Shown piece after piece: positions 34,629 through 42,894 of a DNA stretch of 64,000 bases. Location of the stretch: assembly GCF_938030145.1 (NCBI RefSeq), contig NZ_CALHGM010000043.1:17326-81325 (forward strand), written 5' to 3'. Position 1 is the stretch's first letter. Every line of letters begins with the position of its first letter. The position numbers and the translations under genes are program-made. Source of the stretch: an uncultured Campylobacter sp. (GTDB lineage Bacteria > Campylobacterota > Campylobacteria > Campylobacterales > Campylobacteraceae). The notes under the pieces were generated by a model that was not told the DNA's origin, did not search any database, and worked only from the letters and a program-made list of their open reading frames with translations.

Positions 34629-35613
34629 TTAGCTTCCTTTTGTTTTTAAGCAGGATGAATATAAAAAATAGCGTGCCTATAAAGCCCGTAAGCACCCCTA
34701 ACGGGATCTCGCTTTGATTTATACTGCGCGCTACGTCATCTACGATGAGTACGAAGATCGCGCTTAAAAATATGCTCGCGGGGATCGCTTTGGTGTTGCT
34801 AACGCCCACGATCATGCGCGTTAGATGCGGCATCAAAAGCCCCACCCACGCGACTATGCCGCTGATACACACGCTGCTTGCGGTTAGCAGCGTCGCACAG
34901 ACGATGATGATGCCCCGCTCCAGCACGACGTTTACGCCCAGCTTCCCCGCGGTCGCATCGCCCATGGATAGGACGTTTATGCGGTAGCTCATCAGCACCA
35001 AGATAGCGATACAAACCCCCATCACCGGCGCTATCATCGCTAGCACGGAGGGATCGACCTTCGCGAGGCTTCCTAGCTGCCAATACACGATGTCTGCAAG
35101 CTTCGTCTCGGGATCTGCCATAAATTTTAAAAATCCGATCAGCGCGCCCATCAGACCGCTTACGATGATGCCCGCAAGCACGAGCATTATGGTGGCGCTC
35201 GAACGCAGCGCGCGCGTGATCAGAAGCGTAATGCAGACTGCCGCAAGCCCGAAAATAAAGGCGAAAAGCTGAATTAAAAGGATATTTAGATCGAGCAGGA
35301 TCGCGATCGCCGCGCCCACGCAAGCTCCGGCGCTGACGCCTAAGAGATCGGGCGAGACGAGCTGGTTTTTAAAGACGCCCTGATACGCCGTGCCGCTGAT
35401 GCCCAGCGCCGCGCCCACGAGCACCGCGGCGATGATACGCGGCAGGCGCACCTGCATGATGACGTTGTGGACGTTTTGCGCTACCTCGCCGCCGCCAAGC
35501 GCTTTTAGCACCTCGGCGATGCTTAGGCCGAAGCGCCCTATACAAAGCGATATCGCAATCGTCGCAATCGTCGCTAGTATCAGCAGCACGAGCATAAATT
35601 TAAAATTTTTCAT
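34621..35613 (-). CDS. FecCD-family ABC transporter permease
   Basis: This 330-residue permease has about ten membrane segments and the FecCD hallmarks: QVRLPRIIAAVLVGAALGISG, GVSAGACVG, GIVAWVGLLMPHLTRM and a C-terminal IPLGVLTGFIGTLFFIF. It should import an iron chelate, heme, cobalamin or a related metal complex through the inner membrane with the downstream ATPase. The substrate-binding gene that would normally precede it is a pseudogene. The transporter is therefore either idle or served by a binding protein encoded elsewhere. Confidence 0.92.
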   Translation of the reverse strand: MKNFKFMLVLLILATIATIAISLCIGRFGLSIAEVLKALGGGEVAQNVHNVIMQVRLPRIIAAVLVGAALGISGTAYQGVFKNQLVSPDLLGVSAGACVGAAIAILLDLNILLIQLFAFIFGLAAVCITLLITRALRSSATIMLVLAGIIVSGLMGALIGFLKFMADPETKLADIVYWQLGSLAKVDPSVLAMIAPVMGVCIAILVLMSYRINVLSMGDATAGKLGVNVVLERGIIIVCATLLTASSVCISGIVAWVGLLMPHLTRMIVGVSNTKAIPASIFLSAIFVLIVDDVARSINQSEIPLGVLTGFIGTLFFIFILLKNKRKLNG

Positions 35614-35685
35614 ACCTTCCCTTGATTTAAATTTTATCTTTCGCCTTAAATTTAATCTTTGAAATTTCGCCTCGTTGAAACCCGC

Positions 35686-35995
35686 TTAAAATTTCGCTTT
35701 AAATTCCGCCCTCCGGCTCGTAGCGAAAGGCTTGCGGCAAAACTCCTTCGTGATAGCTCCAAGATCAATACTTCAGAAAAGATCCGGATGAAAATTTTAG
35801 CCGCCTGCAAGATTTGTAGTGACGCCCTCGCGCCCGTGCGGTCTCAGCCGAAAATGTTTGCAGGTGCAGCATAGACGCGCTTTTGTCGCACCGCCTCAAG
35901 CTGCCAAACGCAGGACTTGACAGCAGTGCCTCCGCCTCGCACGACATCTTCTACCGATGATGACGCAAAGACTGCAGCGGCTTTGATTTATGCAT
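35686..35995 (-). pseudogene. Decayed periplasmic binding-protein gene for the FecCD importer
   Basis: Translation in three frames recovers consecutive pieces of the C-terminal part of a FecB/BtuF-type binding protein. Frame one gives EALLSSPAFGSL, frame two gives LEAVRQKRVYAAPANIFG, a stop, and LQILQAAKIF. Frame three gives HPDLF, a stop, and ITKEFCRK. At least two frameshifts and two stops are needed. The start region (AAGGA then ATG at 35995) is joined almost directly to this C-terminal part, so most of the gene's centre is deleted. Confidence 0.75.
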
Positions 35996-36486
35996 CTAAA
36001 TCCTTAAACAGATGTGGCATTTTAGCACATATCATATTAAATTTTTATGATTTCAACTTTCATACATGCGGGCGAGATCTAATGGCGTGCAGCTCCGTGC
36101 AATAAGGCTTTTAGCAAAATTTAACTTGCGGATTTCAGATGAGCGTCTACGAAATTTACGCCAAGATGGAATTTTAAAATTTCATCCTTTCGCGAAAGAT
36201 AGACTTAAACCTGATGGCGGAATTTGCCCGGCTAAATTCCGCCGATTTAGCAGCAGGCGCGGCGTGCGGCGAAATTTTACGTAGGATTTGAAGATTTGAT
36301 TTAGAATTCCACGAACGGATGCTGCGCGAAAATTTTATCTTTATTTGACCTCGGTTTTGCTAGCCGCTTAGTTGTAGAATTTTACTTGCCGTTTGGCCGC
36401 GGGATTTTATTTGCCCGCAAGGGGTTAAATTTTATCATGAAATTTCGCATCGCTTAAAATGCGATGCGAAATGAATCCATCCGTCG
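35996..36486. other. Spacer after cooS and before the decayed binding-protein gene
   Basis: No gene is seen. Near 36010-36060 the minus strand is AT-rich with TTGAAA and TGCTAAAAT elements that could be the old promoter of the transporter operon. The rest repeats GAATTTT/AAATTTT words. Confidence 0.45.
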
Positions 36487-39207
36487 CTACTGCCAGCCTA
36501 GAGCTTTACGCTTTAGGCGCATATCGCTTACCATTTTTAGCGCGAGCGCGACCGGATCGGTATCTACGTGCATCACAGAGCCAAGCGCCCGCCTGGTGCC
36601 CTCTTTGAAAAAGTGTATGACGTTTGCGGAGCCGTGGATTTGATACTCGACGCAGTGATACGAGTCGATACCCATCAGGCGGAATCCGAGCGAGGCATCG
36701 ACGCCCTTTTCGTTCGCCCACTCGGGAGAGGTGAAGGCAAGCGGCAGCTCGTAGAGATTTTTGTCTAGCACCCCTGCGATACCTGCGAAAATTCCGCTGG
36801 AGCGGGTATTATCAATGCACTCGCCCACGTGCCATACCGGCGGAAGCTTGTCTTTTTCTAAAAATGCCCGCAGCGACGCGCCTGCTTTTTTATACGCACT
36901 TTTCTGGCAAAAGCCCAGCTTCATTAGCGGAAACGACGCACAGCCGTTGGTTAGGATTAGGACGTTATTTTCGATTAGGGTTTGTGCGACATCTATGATA
37001 GCGCGCTCATAAGGCACTTTAGGATTGGTGCAGCCGACCATATTTACGATGCCTAAAATTTCACCGCTTTTTAGCGCGTACGCTAACGGCTCCATGCCGC
37101 CGTAGTGCTTATGGACGAATTCTACCGAAAAGCCCACTTCGGCCTCGACTTCATACGGTGGGATATATACCGGCAGGCCCTTGCGCTTTTCGTGAGATTG
37201 CAATGCGCGGTCTAGAATTTTACGCGCTAAATTCCTAGTCTCGGCGATATTACTATGGTGATGATCGTAGCCTATATGCTCGGCTCCGGGGAGCCTAGCT
37301 GATGAGCTTGTAGTAACGACCTTGGTCTGGAAGCAGTTAGCTACGTCCATGATCGCAGGATAGACATCTTGGACATCGGCGACCCACAGATCAAGCGCTC
37401 CCGTGCCTATGACGAGTTCGGCAGTTACGGCGTTTGAGAGCGGTACGACGCCCCAGTTGCGATACATCGCCGATAGTCCAGAACAGCACACGCCGTAAAA
37501 TGCGATCCCCTGCGCGCCTATTGCGCGAGCCTTGTCTTGGTACTCTTTAGAATTTCCGATCTCCACTATTAGGCTTACCAATGTCGGCAGATGTCCGTGC
37601 ACGGCGATATTGACCCAGCCTTTTTTAAGCGCGCCCATATTGCTTTTGGAAGTTACGCGATCTCCTACGCCAAATAGCGCATCCGTAGCGATATTTGCAG
37701 CTACTACGCCGGTGAATGTAAAAGCAAGCCCGCAGCGCAAAAGATGCTGCATCACGCTGCGCCAGTCTCCGTCCGTGCCAACACCCGTTCGGTGATACGC
37801 CTCAAAGACTTCGTTATACGCACTAATCGGCAAGATATCCAGCTTGCGCCATACCTCTTGACGCTCCTTGGGTGCGAGCGCAGTGATGGTTTTATACTCG
37901 CCGCTGCTTTGCGAAAGATCTGTCAAAAGCGTATCGGCAAGCTCGATCGCTACCTCTTTTAACTCTCTGCCTTCAGTTGGAATTCCAAAGGCTTTGGCGG
38001 TATTGATGATTTTGTATTCGCCTATGATTGGCAGATCTAGCTTGCCTTGTGCCGCCCATTTTAGCGACAGCAGAAGCTCTCTGGCATGTGCGCCGTGTTG
38101 AGCTACGCCCGCAGCTACTTGGCGCAGTAGGTTGCGCGATACGATGAGATCGGCGTCCGCACCGCAAGTGCCGCGATCGGCCTTTTTAGTAATTTTGCAA
38201 GGTCCCATATTACAGATCTTACAGCATACCCCGCTAAGTCCATAACTACACATAGGCATCTGTTTATCAAAGCGATCAAACGCCGTATCTACGCCGATCT
38301 GCTCCATCCTAAGCATCATTTCACGCACGGCGGGATCGGGGGTTTTCTCAAGTACTTCTTGTTTTGTGGGGAAGGTCTTTTTGTATTCAAGCAACGCCTT
38401 CATATAATCCGCCGTAAATTCCGCCTCATGAAAATGCTCGAAAAGATTGCCCTGCGCGTCTTTATGTGTGTGCGGACTAGCCTCTGCGGGCACTAAAACT
38501 TTTGGGATGCCGTGTTCGTCAAATCCGATAATCGCGCGGTGAGAGTGGGGCTTGTGATCATGGCAATGTTTGTCGTGCTCGTGTGAGCTGATGACGGAAT
38601 CCTCGTCGCGCTCGTGCGAATACGCCGCAGAATTTGCGCCGTATTCGTGCAAATAAGCTGCGAGGTTTTCTTCTTGATCGTGTGGGTGGGTCGCAAGATC
38701 TTCGTCGCGTAGATGCGAGTGGATTGCGGAGTTATCGCTATGCTCGTGCGAGCAAGAGAAGTGGTCTTTGCTGCTTGGGCTCTTCGCAGGATTTGAGATG
38801 GAATTTATCAAAGAATCAGCTATGGAATTTATCGTAGAGCCTATCGCGGAATTTTGGGCGTTGCTTGCGCCTTGAGTGCTTGAGCGCGCCGCAAAGTTCG
38901 TGCCTGAAGCAGAGCTTGCGCTATCATCGTAACTCGGTGCGGAATTTTTAGCTTGGCAATCGCACTCGTCGCAGGAATTCTCACCTGCGGCGCGATTTTT
39001 AGAAATTTTGTCGCGAGTAAGCGAGGCGAAAGTCGTAGAATTTGCGGCAGAATTTTTAGCAGTGCTTGCACTTTTGTCGAAAACGGACGCGGAGGAGCTT
39101 TTGAGTGCGTCTGCGGCGGAATTTTCTCCCGTATTCGCAGCGGAATTTTCATCCGTAGCAGCCTTCTTGCGTGAGCCTTTTTGTTTTGCGATTTTGTCGT
39201 TTACCAT
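36487..39207 (-). CDS. cooS: Ni-Fe carbon monoxide dehydrogenase CooS with His-rich N-terminal extension
   Basis: This 906-residue protein interconverts CO and CO2 at a [Ni-Fe-S] C-cluster. The core (from about residue 285) begins with the cluster-binding region CSYGLSGVCC-KIC-NMGPCK (C320, C328, C329, C332, C337, C348). It continues through typical CooS segments such as HGHLPTLV, YGVCCSGLS, ILTNGCASFP and WHVGECIDNTRS. Family members are usually about 630-650 residues, so about 270 residues are extra. Residues 1-145 are Asn/Ser/Ala-rich low complexity with a CDECDC motif. Residues 149-260 hold about 22 histidines, resembling nickel-chaperone tails. The ATG has an AAGGAGA site, so the extension is probably translated. 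No CooF, CooC or CooT gene lies beside it. Confidence 0.92.
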   Translation of the reverse strand: MVNDKIAKQKGSRKKAATDENSAANTGENSAADALKSSSASVFDKSASTAKNSAANSTTFASLTRDKISKNRAAGENSCDECDCQAKNSAPSYDDSASSASGTNFAARSSTQGASNAQNSAIGSTINSIADSLINSISNPAKSPSSKDHFSCSHEHSDNSAIHSHLRDEDLATHPHDQEENLAAYLHEYGANSAAYSHERDEDSVISSHEHDKHCHDHKPHSHRAIIGFDEHGIPKVLVPAEASPHTHKDAQGNLFEHFHEAEFTADYMKALLEYKKTFPTKQEVLEKTPDPAVREMMLRMEQIGVDTAFDRFDKQMPMCSYGLSGVCCKICNMGPCKITKKADRGTCGADADLIVSRNLLRQVAAGVAQHGAHARELLLSLKWAAQGKLDLPIIGEYKIINTAKAFGIPTEGRELKEVAIELADTLLTDLSQSSGEYKTITALAPKERQEVWRKLDILPISAYNEVFEAYHRTGVGTDGDWRSVMQHLLRCGLAFTFTGVVAANIATDALFGVGDRVTSKSNMGALKKGWVNIAVHGHLPTLVSLIVEIGNSKEYQDKARAIGAQGIAFYGVCCSGLSAMYRNWGVVPLSNAVTAELVIGTGALDLWVADVQDVYPAIMDVANCFQTKVVTTSSSARLPGAEHIGYDHHHSNIAETRNLARKILDRALQSHEKRKGLPVYIPPYEVEAEVGFSVEFVHKHYGGMEPLAYALKSGEILGIVNMVGCTNPKVPYERAIIDVAQTLIENNVLILTNGCASFPLMKLGFCQKSAYKKAGASLRAFLEKDKLPPVWHVGECIDNTRSSGIFAGIAGVLDKNLYELPLAFTSPEWANEKGVDASLGFRLMGIDSYHCVEYQIHGSANVIHFFKEGTRRALGSVMHVDTDPVALALKMVSDMRLKRKALGWQ

Positions 39208-39259
39208 GACGTCTCCTTAAAATTTATTTTAAAAATAAGCGAGAATGCAGCTCTCAATA

Positions 39260-39265
39260 AATATA
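39260..39265 (-). promoter_or_regulatory. Candidate -10 box for cooS
   Basis: On the minus strand TATATT occurs in CTTAGTATATTTATT, about 53 bases before the cooS ATG. A near copy of this 15-base word lies about 120 bases further upstream, within the very AT-rich 217-base spacer. Confidence 0.3.
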
Positions 39266-39424
39266 CTAAGAAACTACATTATTTAATTCTTATAGATAAA
39301 ATTTAACGTGATTGTATTTTTTAATTGCTTTAAATTCCCTTAATAGCGCACTAAAATAAAAGATAAATTTTTATGAATAAAATATACTAAAATAGCTGAA
39401 TTTAAATTTTGCCAAGCGGCTCGA

Positions 39425-40063
39425 TCATCTTAGATAATCGATCAGCTTGGCGGAGATTTCTCGAAACTGCAAAATTTTATGCCCCTTTTTCTCGCGCATG
39501 AAGTCCTGCGCGTCGCGCAGCCTCGCAAACGTGATGAGATCGTCGCCTCTGGCGCTTTGCAGCACGCTGCCGAAAACATAAAACGCGTCCTGCGCCCGCA
39601 AAATTTCGCCGCTTGCGTAATCGGTGACGTAAAGCTCCGCGCCGCTGAAATTTGCGCCCGTTGGATTTGCCTCGCCGAAATTGCCGTTAGCGGAATTTTT
39701 ACTCATCAAATTTTCCTCTGCGGAAGCCGCGCCGTTATTGCCGCTCAAATTTTTACCCTCGAAAAAATATGCAAACATCGCCTTGGACGAAGCAAATGCG
39801 AGCGCACTGCCGTCTTTGAGCCTTGCATAAGCGCGAAATTCAGGGTGCGCGCTAGTATCGATGCCGTATTTGGCGCAGGTAAGATTTATATCTTTTAGCC
39901 ACGCAAGATCACGCGCAGGTTTGGAGTTTTGCGCCGAATCGGAGCCTGTCTTATCTGATGCGCCTAAATTCTGCGCTGAGCTGGGGCTCTGAGCCGCGGA
40001 ATTTTGCATCTCTGCTGCACCGCAAAGCGCTATAAATGCCGCTAAAATGAGTGGAAATTTCAC
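39425..40063 (-). CDS. nosL: NosL-like exported protein at the end of the nos cluster
   Basis: The product has 212 residues with a signal peptide (1-16) and a NosL-like domain (about 55-210). The domain contains DLAWLKDINLTCAKYG, a beta-strand SALAFASSKAMFAYFF, the AELYVTDYASGEILRAQDAFYVFGS block and an RDAQDFM helix. Only one candidate Cys ligand is present. Two low-complexity Asn/Ser-rich insertions (about 20-50 and 108-140) interrupt or extend the domain. The gene overlaps nosY by 4 bases. NosL proteins supply copper to NosZ. Confidence 0.8.
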   Translation of the reverse strand: MKFPLILAAFIALCGAAEMQNSAAQSPSSAQNLGASDKTGSDSAQNSKPARDLAWLKDINLTCAKYGIDTSAHPEFRAYARLKDGSALAFASSKAMFAYFFEGKNLSGNNGAASAEENLMSKNSANGNFGEANPTGANFSGAELYVTDYASGEILRAQDAFYVFGSVLQSARGDDLITFARLRDAQDFMREKKGHKILQFREISAKLIDYLR

Positions 40064-40887
40064 GCCAAATCCTTCGACCTAAAGATAAAATAGCCCAAAA
40101 TCAGGCTTGCCGCGCCCAGAGCGATCGGATAGAGCAGCGAAAAGGCGATGAAAAGTCCGCGCCCGAAGTGATCTAGGATAAAATACGCCGTCGTACCGAT
40201 GACCGCAAGATCGGGATCAAACAGGCTGATAGCGGCGATGCGGAAGTCCTCCATCGGGTTTGCTAGAGCGATCGCAAAGATCAAATTTTCGTTCACTCCC
40301 GTTTTTGCGAGCAGTCCGATCAGCACGAGATCTAAAAACGCAAGGCAGAAAAGCCAGACGAAAAATGCGAGCCCAAGCCCCATCTCTTGGCTTTTTGAGA
40401 CGGCGCAGATCAAAAATGCAATCCCCAAAAACGCCGCGCATAAGCTAAAAAGTAGCCCCGTATAAAGCAGGCAGATCGCCCACGGAATGCCCGTGCCTTT
40501 GATCGCGCCCCAAACGATCGCAAGCAGCAGCGACAAAAATATCGGCACGAAGACTCCAAACAGCCTTCCTAGCGCCTTACCGTAATAATACTGCGCCTGC
40601 GAGATCGGGAAGCTTAGCAGGTATTCTAGGATATTTAGGTCGCGGTCGGCCAGGATCGCCTTGCTGGTGGTTACGAGCACGAATACGGGTAGGATGATGA
40701 TGCAGATCTGAATAAACAGCAGCAGCAGTCGCGAAAGCCCGCTAAAGCCGAGCACGCGCGAGTCGGTCACCCCCGTGATGAAAAACGCCGCCACGAGCCC
40801 GCTAAAGATCAGCAGATAGAGCAAAAACCAGCGCGAGCGGAAGGACTCTTTGATGTCCAAAGCGGCGATGGTGAGTAAATTTTTCAT
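40060..40887 (-). CDS. nosY: NosY, ABC permease for N2O reductase maturation
   Basis: This 275-residue membrane protein has six hydrophobic segments and the NosY/ABC-2 pattern: an N-terminal amphipathic start KESFRSRWFLLYLLIFSG, FVLVTTSKAILADRDLNILEYLLS and YYYGKALGRLFGVF. With NosF and NosD it forms the complex needed to load the CuZ sulfur/copper site of NosZ. It is separated from nosF by the NosL-like lipoprotein gene and a 651-base spacer, an unusual break in the cluster. Confidence 0.9.
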   Translation of the reverse strand: MKNLLTIAALDIKESFRSRWFLLYLLIFSGLVAAFFITGVTDSRVLGFSGLSRLLLLFIQICIIILPVFVLVTTSKAILADRDLNILEYLLSFPISQAQYYYGKALGRLFGVFVPIFLSLLLAIVWGAIKGTGIPWAICLLYTGLLFSLCAAFLGIAFLICAVSKSQEMGLGLAFFVWLFCLAFLDLVLIGLLAKTGVNENLIFAIALANPMEDFRIAAISLFDPDLAVIGTTAYFILDHFGRGLFIAFSLLYPIALGAASLILGYFIFRSKDLA

Positions 40888-41538
40888 TCATATTCCTTTA
40901 TTGCGCCTCGGTGCGCTTTTAAATTTAGATTTCTCGCGCGGCTTAAATGCGCCCGTCTTTAAATTTTAGCCTCGTTTTGCGGCGCGGATTTTACAGCCTT
41001 AAATTTGCCAGCCAAGCTTTAAATAGGCGGCGAAATTTTATCCGCCGCCTGCAGCTCGCGCATAAATTTTAAATTTACGGCTCGCTTGCGGCGCCTGCAA
41101 ACAGCGCGTCGTTTGCCGCCCGCTATCCGTAATCCGCCGCGGTTTTAAAATTTAGCCGTTTGACGGGGTCGCTTAAATTTCAGCTTCGTAAAATTTCAAA
41201 GCCGGACATATCCCGCGGTATAAAATTTTAAAATTCTAAAAATCCCGAAGCGACAAATTCTGCGCCGGATAAATTTTAAATTTACGGCGAAATTTTAAAC
41301 CGGAGCGTCTGCGTAAACTTTAATTCGGCAGAACGAAATCTCGCGCCGTGCGTTAAATTTAGCCGTATCGCGAGATAAAATTTAGCGGTCGTTTTCTAGA
41401 CCCATCTCTGCCTCGCGCCGAAGTCGCGAAGTAAAATTTTACCTCATCTATGACGGTGCGGGCGGCACGCTGAAATTTAGGCTTTAAATTTAGCACAAAA
41501 CGGAGCCGCTTAAAATTTTGCCTTAGCCAAAACCATCC
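40888..41538. other. 651-base spacer inside the nos cluster
   Basis: No gene is seen. AAATTTTA/AAATTTAG words recur at short intervals between GC-rich words, as in other spacers of this window. A separate promoter for nosY-nosL may be needed but none was identified. Confidence 0.5.
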
Positions 41539-42264
41539 TTAATGCGCGTGCCCCGAATGCATATCGTGCGCAGTGCCGTTGCCCTCGTGCATCTGCCCCA
41601 TATCGTGCGGCGCGCCTTGAGGGTGCGCCGTGCTGCCCGCATCGCCGCTCATGCCATGATCTGAGCCGTGAGTATGCCCCATACCGCTCATATCGTGTTG
41701 CGGCTCGCTCATGCCGTGCTCTGCGGAGTGAGGGTCTTGCATTTCACTCATTCCGCCCATGTCGCCGTATCCGTGCATGCTTCCCATATCGCCGTGCGCA
41801 TCGCGACCCATATCTCCCATTCCCATGCCGTGCGAGCCGCCGCCTGCTTTAAGCGCCGCGACTACCTGATCGAAGCTGAAGTCTTGCTTGCCCTCTTGCT
41901 TGTTTTTAAATGCGCCCCAGCCAAACGACATAGGGGTTTTAAAACCGCGATAAAAATGCGCCGTGCGCGCGTCGATAAACTCGCCGTTGCCGCTGGCGTC
42001 GTTGATGTAAATTTTGGCGTCCTTCAGCCAGTTTAGTTTGTCGTTGGTAACCATAAAATCCACCAAGCAGCCGATGTCGTCGAAGTAGTGGTTTTTGCCG
42101 TCCACGCGCACATCGACGCTGAAGCGGTTGTCGCTGATCGCCATCTGGCAGTGCTCGCATACGTCTCTGTCGTAATGGACGTTGCCGTAGTCTTTCTCGT
42201 CGCCGCAGCCTAAAAACGTAAGCGCCGCAAGCGCACAAAGCATAATTTTAAACATTTTTGTCAT
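41539..42264 (-). CDS. nosL: NosL-type lipoprotein with long Met/His-rich tail
   Basis: The product has 241 residues. A lipobox FLGC gives Cys20 as the lipid anchor. The NosL domain (about 25-140) has the copper-binding CEHCQM motif and FDDIGCLVDFM, and ends with AHFYRGFKTPMSFGWGAF. The last 95 residues are a Met/His/Gly/Asp-rich tail (GMGMGDMG, MHGYGDMGGM, GMGHTHGSDHGM) absent from ordinary NosL proteins of about 160-190 residues. It likely stores or relays Cu(I). It overlaps nosF by 17 bases, so it is co-transcribed with the main cluster. Confidence 0.88.
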   Translation of the reverse strand: MTKMFKIMLCALAALTFLGCGDEKDYGNVHYDRDVCEHCQMAISDNRFSVDVRVDGKNHYFDDIGCLVDFMVTNDKLNWLKDAKIYINDASGNGEFIDARTAHFYRGFKTPMSFGWGAFKNKQEGKQDFSFDQVVAALKAGGGSHGMGMGDMGRDAHGDMGSMHGYGDMGGMSEMQDPHSAEHGMSEPQHDMSGMGHTHGSDHGMSGDAGSTAHPQGAPHDMGQMHEGNGTAHDMHSGHAH

Positions 42265-42886
42265 CTACGATCCTCCCTAGATCCATTGAAATCATTCTTT
42301 TTACCAGTCCTCCCACTTCCTCGAGCCTATGCGAGATAAAGATCAAGCTCTTATCTTTTGCGTGGTTGTGCAAAAGCGTCTTAAAACGCTCGCGCGCGCT
42401 CGGATCGAGATTGGCGGTCGGTTCGTCGAAAATCATCGCCTTGCTAGCTCTGCCGAATGCTAGCGCAATTAAAAATTTCTGCTTCATACCGCCGGATAGC
42501 TTATGAAAGGGTTTGTTTAAATTTGAACTCAGATCAAGCTCCATTTCACCGCAAAATTTTACTATATCCGCTCTGCTTGCGTCCGCCGTGCGCTCGGCGA
42601 AGTAGATGAGCTCATTTAGGCTCAGCTTAAGCGGCGGCGGGGTTTGCGGCACGAAGCTGATACCGCGTAGAGCGCGGCTGCGCTGCTTAAACGAATCAAA
42701 TCCGTCGATGGCGACGCTGCCGCTTGTGGGTATGTATTCACCCAAAATCGTCCGCATCAGCGAGCTTTTGCCCGCGCCGTTTTGCCCGACGAAAAGCACC
42801 TGCTCGCCGTCCGCGATATCTAGATCGATATCTTTTAAAACGAATTGATCTCCGAATTTCTTGCTTACGTTTTTAATCTCTATCAT
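42248..42886 (-). CDS. nosF: NosF, ABC ATPase for N2O reductase maturation
   Basis: This 212-residue ATPase has Walker A GQNGAGKSS (about 34-42), Q-loop SFVPQTPP, signature LSGGMKQKFLIALA, Walker B MIFDEPT and switch ISHR. It powers the NosDFY complex. It sits 8 bases after nosH and overlaps the following NosL-type lipoprotein gene, in an order typical of Campylobacterota nos clusters. Confidence 0.92.
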   Translation of the reverse strand: MIEIKNVSKKFGDQFVLKDIDLDIADGEQVLFVGQNGAGKSSLMRTILGEYIPTSGSVAIDGFDSFKQRSRALRGISFVPQTPPPLKLSLNELIYFAERTADASRADIVKFCGEMELDLSSNLNKPFHKLSGGMKQKFLIALAFGRASKAMIFDEPTANLDPSARERFKTLLHNHAKDKSLIFISHRLEEVGGLVKRMISMDLGRIVDDKNV

Positions 42887-42894
42887 AGGCTTCC

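Noticed and set aside
34799..35323. 174-codon frame inside the FecCD permease gene
   Set aside because: It shares the strand but is out of frame with a clear permease. The Arg/His-rich composition is typical of a frame-shifted GC-rich gene.
35881..35960. Cobalamin riboswitch upstream of the FecCD genes
   Set aside because: A GGCACTG word resembled part of the B12 element, but the surrounding sequence translates into binding-protein fragments and the rest of the riboswitch core is missing.
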